DNA from: Lachnospiraceae bacterium
GTDB lineage: Bacteria; Bacillota; Clostridia; Lachnospirales; Lachnospiraceae
Assembly: GCA_015056765.1 (NCBI GenBank)
Contig: SVFQ01000021.1
Location: 1-38,731 of the forward strand
DNA length: 38,731 nucleotides
Direction: 5' to 3'
The notes under the pieces are model-generated. The model was not told the DNA's origin. It made no database searches and was given only the letters and a program-made list of their open reading frames with translations. Below are positions 23,957 through 32,820 of this stretch, in pieces. A program made the position numbers and the translations under genes. Every line of letters starts with the position of its first letter. Positions within the stretch are counted from its first letter, which is position 1.

Positions 23957-25915
23957 TTACCTTGAAATACCGTCATCCATATACAACTGATAAGCATCTT
24001 GATCACATTGGAAGCACTCGTATTTCAAATTGGTATAGTCGATTTTCTCTGTTCTATCGGCAGGTGTTGCCAGCGGGAGTGCATGGCCTTTTCTAATAAA
24101 TACAAGCACTTCATTCATGGCAGCTTTGATGTAATGATGTCCCTTTTCCATGATTTCTACATCGTAGTCATCATAGCTTCTGAATCTGCAAAGTTTCATC
24201 TGCTCTGGCAGATATACGTATCGTCCTGTGGCGTTTTGCTTATAGACAGGAGCGATCATGATGCTTTCACCCACGCAGAGCTGATCTTCTACTTCATACG
24301 CCAAGTCGTCCTCTGGATATTCAAAGCACAGTGGTGTGAAAATCATCTCGTCGTTTTTTGCAGCCTTCATGAACTCGGAATACAGATATGGAATCAGAGC
24401 ATATCTTAGGCGAAGGATGTTCTTGAAACCATCCGTTTTTGCAAATCGATAGAATTCCTGTCTTCTGGTACCTTCTGCAGAATGATTTCTCAGAAGTGGT
24501 GTAAAGATACCAAATTCAGCCCATCTCATCAGCAAATCTTCCGTAGCATCCGCGCCAAAGCCGCCTACATCAGCGCCGCTGTATAGAAATCCGCACATAT
24601 TTAACGCAGGCATCTGCTGGATATTTAAAAGCAGGTGACTCCACCAGGATTTATTATCACCGCACCATACTCCGCCGTATCTGTGCATGCCGATATAAGA
24701 GGATCTGGAAAACATGAGGATTCTCTTATCCGGGGAGAGTCTCTCAAAGGCTTCCCCGGCTGCTCTCGTCATGTTGTAGCCAAACAGATTGTGCACTTTA
24801 TCGTGTCTGTATCTCTTTCCCTTATAGTCATGATAGAAGCGTCTGTAGTCTTCTTCATTATTAGCCAGTCCTCCAACCAGACCTTGCATATGGAAAAAGG
24901 ATCTGATGTCCAGATTCTTTCCTTCGTATTCTTTCAGTTCCTGGAACACTTCTTTCAGATGGTCCTCTGTGTAGAAGATTGCCGGCTCGTTCATATCATT
25001 CCAAAAGCCATCTATGCCTAAATCCAACAGGACCTTATACTTCTCTCCAAACCAGCGTCTCGCATCCTCGTTGAGAAAATCTGGAAAATGTACTTTGCCT
25101 GGCCAAACAGCTGCCACCAGATTTGTACCATCTTCTTTTTTGCAGAAATAGTCTCCCTGGACCCCTTCCTCGTAGACATCATAGCCGTCTTCGATTTTCA
25201 CCCCGGCATCGATGATAGGCACTAAATGGATGCCCTTATCGGCCATCTCTTTTACGAAATCTTTGAAATTCGGGAATCTCTCATCGCTGATGGTGAAGTC
25301 CTTATATCGCTCCATGTAGTCGATATCCAGGTAGACGCTATCAATTGGGATGTTCTGCTCCTCGTAGTTTTCGACTACCTCTCTGACTTCCTGCTCATTC
25401 ATGTAGCTCCATCTACTCTGACCGAAACCAAATGCCCATCTAGGCGGCACATAGCTTTTGCCGATGATGCCACGGAACTCTTTTACAATCTCCTTGATGC
25501 TCTCCCCTTCTACTACATAGAGATCTGCATCGAAGTCGTCAAAGGAAATGGTGAAAGTATCCAAATCCGTGTAGCCAATATCGAAGGTCACACGCCCTGG
25601 AGCATCCACGTACATTCCAAAGCCTCTACCCTGTCCCCAAACCACAAAGAAATTCTGAGCCGCATACAGAGATCTTTTATCCTCTGTATGATTCGGATCA
25701 TCTGAGCAATTACTGGTGTAGATATAACCCCTTTTATTGATACCGCGTACCGTCTCCCCCAGACCAAATACGCTATCCTTTTTCTCCATTTGCAGAGACA
25801 GTTCCTTTTTCTCTTCCATCATCTGGAAGTAAGGAACTTTTTCGTTTTCCGAATCTATCTGTATCACTACGGAATCGGTCTCAATGGGATTTCCTATTCT
25901 GTATTTTTTGATCAT
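23957..25915 (-). CDS. GH31 alpha-glucosidase
   Basis: A 652-residue family 31 retaining glycosidase. N-terminal beta-sandwich (about 1-150) with FGLGETVRGINKRG; catalytic barrel with nucleophile Asp 307 in DGFWNDMNEP and acid/base Asp 420 in VWCGDNKSWW; distal beta-sheet C-terminal part. The WNDMNEP form of the nucleophile motif is that of true alpha-glucosidases rather than alpha-xylosidases. No signal peptide, so it should hydrolyse imported alpha-gluco-oligosaccharides. It is the last gene of the operon; its ATG overlaps the permease stop as TAATG. Confidence 0.92.
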   Translation of the reverse strand: MIKKYRIGNPIETDSVVIQIDSENEKVPYFQMMEEKKELSLQMEKKDSVFGLGETVRGINKRGYIYTSNCSDDPNHTEDKRSLYAAQNFFVVWGQGRGFGMYVDAPGRVTFDIGYTDLDTFTISFDDFDADLYVVEGESIKEIVKEFRGIIGKSYVPPRWAFGFGQSRWSYMNEQEVREVVENYEEQNIPIDSVYLDIDYMERYKDFTISDERFPNFKDFVKEMADKGIHLVPIIDAGVKIEDGYDVYEEGVQGDYFCKKEDGTNLVAAVWPGKVHFPDFLNEDARRWFGEKYKVLLDLGIDGFWNDMNEPAIFYTEDHLKEVFQELKEYEGKNLDIRSFFHMQGLVGGLANNEEDYRRFYHDYKGKRYRHDKVHNLFGYNMTRAAGEAFERLSPDKRILMFSRSSYIGMHRYGGVWCGDNKSWWSHLLLNIQQMPALNMCGFLYSGADVGGFGADATEDLLMRWAEFGIFTPLLRNHSAEGTRRQEFYRFAKTDGFKNILRLRYALIPYLYSEFMKAAKNDEMIFTPLCFEYPEDDLAYEVEDQLCVGESIMIAPVYKQNATGRYVYLPEQMKLCRFRSYDDYDVEIMEKGHHYIKAAMNEVLVFIRKGHALPLATPADRTEKIDYTNLKYECFQCDQDAYQLYMDDGISR

Positions 25916-26748
25916 TATCCTTTTACTCCTCCCACAGTAATACCTTGTTTCATTTGTGTCTGCGCTATTATGTATATGATTATTATCGGAATCATAGAGA
26001 TTAGGCTACCTGCCATTAACACATTGTACTCAGTGTCGTACTGTCCGTTCAATGTGTTCAGCGCCAGGGTCAAGGTCATCTTGTTTTTATCTGACAGCAT
26101 AACCAATGGCCATAGATAGTCGTTCCATGCTTCCATAAAGGTAGTAATGGCTAGGGTGGCTACAGTAGGGATCATCATGGGCATAATGATATCTTTGTAG
26201 ATTTTGAAAAGTCCCGCCCCATCTATTCTGGCTGCCTCTAGATAGTCGTCCGGAAGCGCTCTCATATTCTGCACCAGCAGAAAGATAGCAAAGGCTTTAA
26301 AAATAGCCGGTGAGATGACACTTGTGTAGGTATTGATTAAGGAAAACTTATTCATGATGATAAACATCGGAATCAGTGTAATCTGAATCGGAATCATCAT
26401 GGATGTCAGGTAGATTGCAAATACCACCTTTGCCCCTTTGAATCTGATCTTCGCTATGGCAAAGGCTGCCATAGAAGCTGACAAAACCGTGATCAGGACA
26501 TACGCTATGGTGATAAACGCACTATTAGCGATGGCCCTTGCAAAGGGGAAGAGCTGGAACACCTTTTTATATGATTTCAGATTCGGATTCTTTGGAATCC
26601 ACTGAATCGGAAGAGCCATCAATGCTCCCTTTGATTTGAGGGATGTAGAGATCATCCAATAGAGTGGAATGGTCACAATGATTACCAGCACTACTGACAC
26701 AAAGTAAAAACCAATATTAAATAAGAGTTTTTGTTTTTTATGATTCAT
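25915..26748 (-). CDS. carbohydrate ABC transporter permease (MalG type)
   Basis: A 277-residue inner-membrane permease with six helices and the EAA loop EAARIDGAGLFKIYKDIIMP (about 180-200), which docks to the ATPase. It belongs to the CUT1 sugar importers. It overlaps the MalF-type gene by 11 bases and the GH31 gene by one. No ATPase gene is present in the window, so a shared MsmK-type ATPase encoded elsewhere is likely, as is common in Firmicutes. Confidence 0.92.
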   Translation of the reverse strand: MNHKKQKLLFNIGFYFVSVVLVIIVTIPLYWMISTSLKSKGALMALPIQWIPKNPNLKSYKKVFQLFPFARAIANSAFITIAYVLITVLSASMAAFAIAKIRFKGAKVVFAIYLTSMMIPIQITLIPMFIIMNKFSLINTYTSVISPAIFKAFAIFLLVQNMRALPDDYLEAARIDGAGLFKIYKDIIMPMMIPTVATLAITTFMEAWNDYLWPLVMLSDKNKMTLTLALNTLNGQYDTEYNVLMAGSLISMIPIIIIYIIAQTQMKQGITVGGVKG

Positions 26749-27646
26749 AATGCACCCACGCTTTCTGAGCCTTCAACTGTATCAGGGTCAAAATGAGTAT
26801 GATGAGGAACAGGAGCCACGAATATGCTGCTGCATAGCCCATCTTGAAGTAGCTAAATGCATAGGTATAGATTCGCTCTACCATAACCTGTGTTGCACCA
26901 TTTGGACCACCTTCTGTCATAATCAGCACCTGAGGGAAAAGCTGGAAGGCATTAATCAATGACATAATCAGGCAGTAAAATAAGGTAGGAGACAAAAGAG
27001 GCATGGTCACACTAATCAGTGTTCTGAATTTGCCTGCTCCATCCACCTTTGCTGCTTCGTAATAAGTAGGATCGATGCCTCGCAAGCCACCGAAAATATA
27101 CAGTCCGTAGTATCCCATATCTTTCCATACAGATGCTAGAACAATGCCGGGCATAGCCCAGTATCTATTTGTAAGCCAATCAGGCCCTTTCATTCCAAAT
27201 AACTCTATTACTGAATTTATCACGCCATATTGGAAGCTCAGAACCCATTTCCAAATCAAGCTGGCCGCAACCCAAGATGTTAAAACAGGTATATAAAAGA
27301 GAACTCTCATGATACCTGTGAACTTTTTCTCTGTATTGAGAATAAGCGCGATTACCATGGAGAAAATAAATCCCAGTGGGATATATAAAACAATGTAGTA
27401 CAGTACGTGTAACAAAGTACTCCAAAATTCCTTGTGACTTAATAAATGCGCATAGTTTTTTAGACCGACAAAATGATCCGGTATGGTATGTACCGTGAAT
27501 TTCTCTAGTCCGCTCCAATCTGTCATGCTCAGTGCTGTAGCCATGATGATTGGAAGCAAGCTAAATACAATCATTCCGATTACACTAGGCAGCATAAAAG
27601 GAATAGCTTGAATGATTTTTTTATTTTCTTTTGACATATTAGCCAT
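26738..27646 (-). CDS. carbohydrate ABC transporter permease (MalF type)
   Basis: A 302-residue CUT1 permease with six helices and the EAA loop EAAKVDGAGKFRTLISVTMP. It forms the channel together with the MalG-type partner. The start is put at the ATG 27646, preceded by GGAG at 7 bases. A longer frame exists upstream, but it would run through the terminator-like hairpin after the binding-protein gene, and its first residues are not family-like. Confidence 0.91.
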   Translation of the reverse strand: MANMSKENKKIIQAIPFMLPSVIGMIVFSLLPIIMATALSMTDWSGLEKFTVHTIPDHFVGLKNYAHLLSHKEFWSTLLHVLYYIVLYIPLGFIFSMVIALILNTEKKFTGIMRVLFYIPVLTSWVAASLIWKWVLSFQYGVINSVIELFGMKGPDWLTNRYWAMPGIVLASVWKDMGYYGLYIFGGLRGIDPTYYEAAKVDGAGKFRTLISVTMPLLSPTLFYCLIMSLINAFQLFPQVLIMTEGGPNGATQVMVERIYTYAFSYFKMGYAAAYSWLLFLIILILTLIQLKAQKAWVHYES

Positions 27647-27665
27647 TGTTTTTCTCCGTAAAAAA

Positions 27666-27696
27666 CGAGCCTGCAGCCAAAATGGATGCAGGCCCG
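27666..27696 (-). terminator. intercistronic hairpin/attenuator between binding protein and permeases
   Basis: A 13-position GC-rich stem (GCCTGCA / TGCAGGC core, two mismatches), loop ATTTT, followed by six T on the minus strand. It starts 6 bases after the binding-protein stop and ends just before the MalF-type ribosome site. Partial termination or 3'-end protection would leave more mRNA for the binding protein than for the permeases. Confidence 0.7.
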
Positions 27697-27702
27697 TCGC
27701 TA

Positions 27703-29046
27703 TCACTGTAAGGTAATCTGATCTTCGCAGGTCTTCTGTGCTTCATTGAGCGCTTCTTCTGCAGTGCTAGCACCACTTGCTGCTTTACTTACTGCATCTG
27801 AAATGATATCTGACATCTGGCTGTAATCTGTGATGATTGGTGGAAGTACAAGTGAATCAAGAGATTCAAATACTGCCTCTCTATTTTCTGGTGGTGTGAT
27901 ATCCAGATAACCGGATAAAGCATCCATATCGTTAATTGCAGGCAAATCCCATCCTGCTTCCAATCGAATCTTTGCTGCTTCATTGCTGGAAGCTAAGAAG
28001 GATAACCATTTCTTCGCTGCTTCTTTCGCTGCATCACTAGCATCATTGTTTACAACTAATGCATTTGCAAAGAAGTGAGTAGCTTTCTGAGTTTGACCAG
28101 GTTCTACACAGATATCCCAGTCGAAATCACAAGCATCTGTGAAGGTATTGAAGCACCAGGTACCTGTTGGAATCATACCAAGTCTTCCACTTTCGAAAAG
28201 ATCCCAGTCGCCCATACCGCCCATCTGCTCTTCTGTAGGCTGTACGTTGGTCTTCTGTACGCGATCTACCATGCTCTGCAGCGCTTTGATGTTTTCTTCA
28301 GAATTGATGGTAAAGGTCTTTCCATCTGCACTTACCAGACTTCCGCCGTACTGTGCAGCAACTTTATAGAACTCGTTGTATGTAACAGGCTGATAGATAC
28401 CATAGATATCGTCTCCGAGAGCTCTGATGGCTTCAGCAGCTTTATCTACATCTTCTCTTGTCCAAGAAGAAGTTGGATAGTCGATACCGGCCTGATCAAA
28501 TAAATCTTTGTTATATACAAGAATTACGGTAGAAAAGTTTTCTGGCAGTGCATACTGCTTTCCATCATACTGGAATGCAGATAGTGCAGTTTGATTTAGT
28601 CCACTTGCATCTGCGTCAGACATATCTGCCAAAATACCTTTGGAAGCATACGCTGCAAAGTTTTCAATGTTCATCTCGAAGCAGTCTGGCGCAGTGCCAC
28701 CTGCAATTCTTGTCTGTAATGTAGTGAAGTAATCGTCCATTGCAATGGTTTCAATATCCACGGTAATATTTGGGTTCTGCTCGTGGAATGCCTGATACAT
28801 AGAATCAAGCGTTGCTTCATTGCCACCAGATGCGTTAAAATTAGCATATGTGATTGTGATTGCTTCATCGGAGCCTGCCTTCTCGTCAGGACTTTCCGAA
28901 TTAGTCTCACCAGCAGACTGATCTGCAGTCACAGTTTCCTTTGGCGCTTCTGTCTGAGCTGCGTTTGGATTTGCGCTCCCACAGCCTGACAGAAGAGTTG
29001 CCAACATTGATAGTTGCAATAAAACAGATAAAGCTTTTCGTTTCAT
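27703..29046 (-). CDS. sugar ABC transporter substrate-binding lipoprotein
   Basis: A 447-residue extracellular binding protein of the CUT1 type. A lipoprotein signal peptide ends in the lipobox LLSGC with the acylated Cys 22. A low-complexity acidic linker follows (about 25-60), then the two-lobed binding fold (NPNITVDIETIAMDDYFTTL, GTAPDCFEMNIE, LPENFSTVILVYNKDLFDQAG, FESGRLGMIPTGTW). GGGAGG precedes the ATG. It captures the oligosaccharide for the two permeases downstream; the GH31 neighbours suggest an alpha-glucoside. Confidence 0.93.
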   Translation of the reverse strand: MKRKALSVLLQLSMLATLLSGCGSANPNAAQTEAPKETVTADQSAGETNSESPDEKAGSDEAITITYANFNASGGNEATLDSMYQAFHEQNPNITVDIETIAMDDYFTTLQTRIAGGTAPDCFEMNIENFAAYASKGILADMSDADASGLNQTALSAFQYDGKQYALPENFSTVILVYNKDLFDQAGIDYPTSSWTREDVDKAAEAIRALGDDIYGIYQPVTYNEFYKVAAQYGGSLVSADGKTFTINSEENIKALQSMVDRVQKTNVQPTEEQMGGMGDWDLFESGRLGMIPTGTWCFNTFTDACDFDWDICVEPGQTQKATHFFANALVVNNDASDAAKEAAKKWLSFLASSNEAAKIRLEAGWDLPAINDMDALSGYLDITPPENREAVFESLDSLVLPPIITDYSQMSDIISDAVSKAASGASTAEEALNEAQKTCEDQITLQ

Positions 29047-29092
29047 TTTTAAACCTCCCTATTTTCAAAGCTTTTTATATCTTCAAGGATTC

Positions 29093-30877
29093 TTATGATT
29101 CCTTGTCAATACCAATACCCACATCCCGTCTGATGAATACCGGATAGTCTTCTTTTGTAGATTCCAACACGCTACCACCTTCGTATACGCTTTCACTAAA
29201 GAACCCTACCCATTCACCTTCCGGTAAATACAATTTTCTACTCTTAGCATTTTCCTCTAGCAACGGTGCAACAAGTAATGCATCGCCAAAGTAATACTCA
29301 TCTTCCCAAGTATAGGCATTTTCATCTGTCGGATGAACCATAAATAATGGTTTCATCATTGGGATTCCTTGCTCCACCGCTTTTTGTGCTTCCCTATAGA
29401 TATATGGAAGAAGCTTCATTCTCAGATGATGCCACTTGCGGATTTCATCCAGAAGTTCTGGACTGTCATAGACGCTGGCCATATTCCAAGGGCTTCTTTC
29501 ATTATTTCCTTCTGCACCCTTTAGTAATTCCTTAAACTGACCTCCATCCGGCTCCGAATGCCACTGCATAACAGGGCAAAAGCATGCAAACTGTGTGGAC
29601 TTCAGATATAGATCTTTTGATGGCAATGGCCCTGCGAACCCACCTATATCAAATCCCCAAAAGATGATTCCAGAACAAGCTGCAGAGATGGCTGCCGTGT
29701 ATGCGTTTCTCAGTTCTTCAAAGGTTGACTGATGATCTCCTGCCCAGAGAATCGGTGTCCGCTGCACCCCAGTATATCCTGCTCTAGAAAACAGGACTTT
29801 ATCCTTGTCCAAGTGATCATAATAAGTTTTTACATATTGCTGGCAATACGTGTTTTTCAGTTCCTTGCCGGATTTCCGATCATGGCTCACCAGGGCATCT
29901 TCATAGATGAATTCGCCGCCATCAGTTTTAAATCCCGAGACGCCCATGTCCAGCAAATACTGCCTTTTTGCAAACCAAGCTTCCTTGGTTTCTGGATTAG
30001 AAAAATCTGGTACCAAAGATCCTGCAAACCAGTTACCCTCTGGAATCCTATAAGGAGTTCCATCTGTCCTATAAAGGCAGAGTTTCTCTTCTATCGCATA
30101 TTCTTCATCCATTTTGTTTTGGAGATGTTCGATACCGTCTTCCATTTTCTTGTAAACTGGTATTTGCCAAAGCACTGTATGGATGCCTTTTTTGTTTAGG
30201 CTTTCCACCATTCTTTTTGGGTCTTTCCAATATGCACTCTCTGAGAAATCGAAGTCCTCATAGCGAAAGGCATCCTTGCCAGTTTTTTCTCTATATTTTG
30301 CTCCATTCCAGATATAGAATGTAGCCTCATCACTCCATGCCTCTAAGACAAGTACCGTAGCTGGGAAATCATATTTTTCCAGATTCTCTACGGTTTTCTC
30401 CACATCTTCCTGGCAGTTCCATCGATTTGCCGAAATCCATGGTCCAAATGCGTACTTAGGCGGTGTATCGATTTGCCCTAAGTAATGGTTGAATTCACTG
30501 ACGATTTCAACAGGCTTGCCAAAGAAAAGAAATGCGTTATCTTTTACTGGAAACTGGATTCGAATCTCATCACCGAATTCAAAAGATGTGACGCAATCCG
30601 TTTCCACAAAGAGTCCCCATCCACAATCTGTAAAAAAGAAAGGAACGCTACAGTAAGTTTTATCTCCTTGATTGCAGAACTTTTCTTCCACTTGATTGAT
30701 GCAGGTATGTCCCTTTTGATCTATGTCATCAAACTTCTCGCCCAGACCATAGACGTGCTTATAATCGCTTTTGATGACTGCCTGGCAGATGTCCTCACTC
30801 TTTGTATAAGAGATAACGAGACTGCCCTCATCTGTTTCTATGATTTCACAATTCTGATTCGTGCCTAGCTTTCTCAT
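29093..30877 (-). CDS. second GH31 glycosidase (alpha-glucosidase/alpha-xylosidase type)
   Basis: A 594-residue GH31 enzyme, clearly different from the other copy. Short N-terminal sandwich with YGLGEKFDDIDQKG; barrel with nucleophile Asp 319 in SGFKTDGGEF and acid/base Asp 381 in PILWAGDHQSTF. The FKTDGGE form is closer to YicI-type alpha-xylosidases and related subfamilies than to WNDMNEP alpha-glucosidases. It overlaps the LacI gene by the ATGA tetranucleotide and precedes the binding-protein gene, so it is co-expressed with the importer. Two GH31 enzymes of unlike specificity in one operon suggest a branched or mixed-linkage substrate. No signal peptide. Confidence 0.88.
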   Translation of the reverse strand: MRKLGTNQNCEIIETDEGSLVISYTKSEDICQAVIKSDYKHVYGLGEKFDDIDQKGHTCINQVEEKFCNQGDKTYCSVPFFFTDCGWGLFVETDCVTSFEFGDEIRIQFPVKDNAFLFFGKPVEIVSEFNHYLGQIDTPPKYAFGPWISANRWNCQEDVEKTVENLEKYDFPATVLVLEAWSDEATFYIWNGAKYREKTGKDAFRYEDFDFSESAYWKDPKRMVESLNKKGIHTVLWQIPVYKKMEDGIEHLQNKMDEEYAIEEKLCLYRTDGTPYRIPEGNWFAGSLVPDFSNPETKEAWFAKRQYLLDMGVSGFKTDGGEFIYEDALVSHDRKSGKELKNTYCQQYVKTYYDHLDKDKVLFSRAGYTGVQRTPILWAGDHQSTFEELRNAYTAAISAACSGIIFWGFDIGGFAGPLPSKDLYLKSTQFACFCPVMQWHSEPDGGQFKELLKGAEGNNERSPWNMASVYDSPELLDEIRKWHHLRMKLLPYIYREAQKAVEQGIPMMKPLFMVHPTDENAYTWEDEYYFGDALLVAPLLEENAKSRKLYLPEGEWVGFFSESVYEGGSVLESTKEDYPVFIRRDVGIGIDKES

Positions 30878-31896
30878 GAAAGATTCTTTACACTCTCTCT
30901 TTCTACAATCTCAAATTGCATTTCCACACTCTGCTTTGGATACTTTTTATCATTCAAAGCCTTTTCCAAAATCTCAACTGCACATTTACCTTTTCCATAG
31001 ATGTCCTGTTTGATGGTGGTAAGACCTGGCGTTATGTATTTGGAAATCTCTAAATCATCAAATCCAATTACGGAATAATCCTTTGGAACGCTTTTGCCTG
31101 CCTGGTGGAAGCCCTTGATTGCACCGATTGCCAAGACATCCGCAGTGGTCACGATACCGGTGACATCAATTCTTTCTTTTACGATTTTTGTGGCAACCTC
31201 GATACCGCAATTAAAGTCGACTTCTACTTCAAAAACTTTCGTTTTATCATAAGGGATGCCATACTCGTTCAGTGCTCGCTTATATCCCTCATGTCTTTTC
31301 TTTATGACGCCGTCCTCTTTCATCTCACCAGATAGAAATCCAATCTTCGTATGGTGATGCTCCAGCATATACTTCGTAGCCATATAAGCGCCAAGTTCAT
31401 CATCGATTCCAATGTTATGAAAATGTTCGTCTTTGCAATAGCTATCGATCAACACAGTCGGGATTCCGATTTTTTTGAACTGCTGAAAGAATTCATCCGG
31501 ATACACGCCGATGGCAATTACACCATCCAAGTTTCTCTCATACACCAGTTTCATATAGGATTCGTCTACGTCCGTACCAGATACCAGAATATGATATCCA
31601 ATCTTTCTGGCATGATACTCGATGGCGCTTATGATCTCACTATAAAAGCTGTTTTGAAACATCAGCTGACTTCCGGGTTCCGTCTGTGGAATCACCACAC
31701 CAATCATCTTGGATGTCTTATTGGTCAAAGCCGCCGCCCCCAAATTTGGAACATACTGAAGTTCTTCCATGGCCTTTTTTACTTTCATCCTGGTTTCTTC
31801 AGTGATTGGTTTATCCGCATTGTTCAATATGTATGATACTGTTGCCTTGGACACACCTGCCCGCTCTGCAACATCCTTTAATGTAGCTCGTTTCAT
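30874..31896 (-). CDS. LacI-family transcriptional regulator
   Basis: A 340-residue regulator. HTH at residues 4-25 (TLKDVAERAGVSKATVSYIL), hinge helix YVPNLGAAALT, then a periplasmic-binding-protein-like sensor domain (from about 62, MIGVVIPQTEPGSQ). It heads the alpha-glucoside operon on the same strand and is translationally coupled to the next gene through ATGA. A palindrome 15-33 bases upstream of its start is the probable operator, so it would repress itself and the operon until the sugar binds. Confidence 0.93.
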   Translation of the reverse strand: MKRATLKDVAERAGVSKATVSYILNNADKPITEETRMKVKKAMEELQYVPNLGAAALTNKTSKMIGVVIPQTEPGSQLMFQNSFYSEIISAIEYHARKIGYHILVSGTDVDESYMKLVYERNLDGVIAIGVYPDEFFQQFKKIGIPTVLIDSYCKDEHFHNIGIDDELGAYMATKYMLEHHHTKIGFLSGEMKEDGVIKKRHEGYKRALNEYGIPYDKTKVFEVEVDFNCGIEVATKIVKERIDVTGIVTTADVLAIGAIKGFHQAGKSVPKDYSVIGFDDLEISKYITPGLTTIKQDIYGKGKCAVEILEKALNDKKYPKQSVEMQFEIVERESVKNLS

Positions 31897-31910
31897 TCAG
31901 TATCCTCGCT

Positions 31911-31929
31911 TAGTTAACCGGTTAAACTA
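31911..31929. promoter_or_regulatory. LacI-family operator
   Basis: TAGTTAACCGGTTAAACTA: a perfect TTAACCGGTTAA core (31914-31925) with central CCGG, the usual shape of LacI-family sites, 15 bp before the regulator start. Confidence 0.7.
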
Positions 31930-31982
31930 ATCATATAACTAACCATTCAAAATTGCAACTACTAAATTTAATATTTTCTTTT

Positions 31983-32197
31983 TTACGAAAAAAGGACCTC
32001 CAAAGAGGTCCTATTGTACTTCTCTCCGTTAATCTGGAAGAAGTTTGTGCAAACCGCCTGTTCTTTTTTGCCCACATGGTTTCCGGCATCTTACCGGCTA
32101 CACTTACCAGTCCGGTGAATTTATCACCTGCCTCCACTGCCATACGATGTACCAGAAAAGCCATGTCATTTGAAAACCATTTTAAATTTTGACTCAT
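31983..32197 (-). pseudogene. remnant of an alpha/beta-hydrolase (PHB depolymerase-like esterase)
   Basis: Only an internal piece of a larger esterase survives. The frame starting at 32197 reads through DMAFLVHRMAVEAGDKFTGL and VSVAGKMPETMWAKK, which corresponds to the region after the nucleophile elbow in poly(3-hydroxybutyrate) depolymerase-like esterases. Family similarity then continues in another frame (EQAVCTNFFQINGEKYN). Restoring one A to the A6 run near 32070-32080 rejoins the frames. The nucleophile Ser region is degraded (WFSNDM) and the N-terminal half and the C-terminus are absent. The ATG overlaps the antitoxin stop codon as ATGA, probably by chance. The end merges into a terminator. 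Confidence 0.65.
31993..32012 (-). terminator. terminator after the toxin-antitoxin genes and esterase remnant
   Basis: Perfect 8-bp stem AGGACCTC/GAGGTCCT with 4-base loop, then a run of T on the minus strand (TTTTTTCG). Confidence 0.85.
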
Positions 32198-32409
32198 TCC
32201 CAGGCCATTTTTAATTCTCTTTTATTTTCTGCGCAATCGGATAAATACAAATTAATCAAAGTCTGATATGGTATTCCTGATTGTTCCGCCATGTTTTTAA
32301 AATAATCCACAACTTCCACGTTAATATTAATCGTTATCTGTTTTTTTAATCTTTTTGAATACGGGTTTTTTCTTGGATTAAGTTCTTTGATTTCATATTT
32401 ATTTCTCAT
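32194..32409 (-). CDS. brnA: BrnA-like antitoxin (ribbon-helix-helix)
   Basis: A 71-residue basic protein. The C-terminal half (KQITININVEVVDYFKNMAE, then GIPYQTLINLYLSD) is the ribbon-helix-helix block of BrnA/CopG-type antitoxins. It would bind and block the BrnT-like toxin encoded just upstream, and repress the promoter with it. The ATG at 32409 follows TGGAGGG; a GTG two codons earlier is too close to that site. The gene overlaps the toxin gene by 11 bases, in the toxin-first order known for brnTA. Confidence 0.82.
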   Translation of the reverse strand: MRNKYEIKELNPRKNPYSKRLKKQITININVEVVDYFKNMAEQSGIPYQTLINLYLSDCAENKRELKMAWE

Positions 32410-32710
32410 AACCACTGCCCTCCATAAAATCTTTATAATCTCTGATTTCGTCTTTCAATGCTTTTCTTGCAGAGATGATTCGAATCAAATCACCACCCTC
32501 TCGATAACAGTGACTGACGATACAAACCCTCTGTTTTAAAGAGTACCCTATGATAAGAAATCTATCTTCTCCTTCCGAATGATCAGGGTCATCAAACAAA
32601 ATTGCATAGTCATCAAAGAATACAGTAGCTGCTTCCTGAAAGTCTATTCCATGCTTTTTGATATTAGCAGCATTCTTTTTTTCGTCCCATATAAATTCTA
32701 CTTCCTTCAT
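32399..32710 (-). CDS. brnT: BrnT-like toxin (RelE-fold ribonuclease, DUF497)
   Basis: A 103-residue protein with the BrnT signature: N-terminal FIWDEKKNAANIKKHGIDF, then EAATVFFDDYAILFDDPDHS, then RFLIIGYSLKQRVCIVSHC and RIISARKALKDEIRDY. BrnT toxins are mRNA-cleaving ribonucleases of the RelE superfold that arrest growth. The only ribosome-like AAGGAG is 19 bases upstream of the ATG and falls within the promoter, so the mRNA may be nearly leaderless. Confidence 0.88.
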   Translation of the reverse strand: MKEVEFIWDEKKNAANIKKHGIDFQEAATVFFDDYAILFDDPDHSEGEDRFLIIGYSLKQRVCIVSHCYREGGDLIRIISARKALKDEIRDYKDFMEGSGYEK

Positions 32711-32727
32711 AATTATAATATAATTAT
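32709..32727. promoter_or_regulatory. A/T inverted repeat over the brnTA promoter and start
   Basis: ATAATTATAATATAATTAT, palindromic except at the centre, covers possible -10 boxes and the brnT start codon. Upstream on the minus strand are TTGACA (32744-32739) and TTGAAA (32752-32747). Probable BrnA autorepression site. Confidence 0.45.
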
Positions 32728-32799
32728 ATCTCCTTATCTGTCAATCTTTCAAAAGTGATTACTTTTTTATCAGACATATAGTCCCCCATGAAGCAAAAA

Positions 32800-32820
32800 A
32801 GCCAAGCTCATCGCCTGGCT
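32800..32820 (-). terminator. terminator of the structured-RNA unit
   Basis: Stem AGCCAGGC/GCTTGGCT (8 bp with one G-U), loop GATGA, then TTTTTTGC on the minus strand. It ends the transcript coming from the coiled-coil protein gene. Confidence 0.88.
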
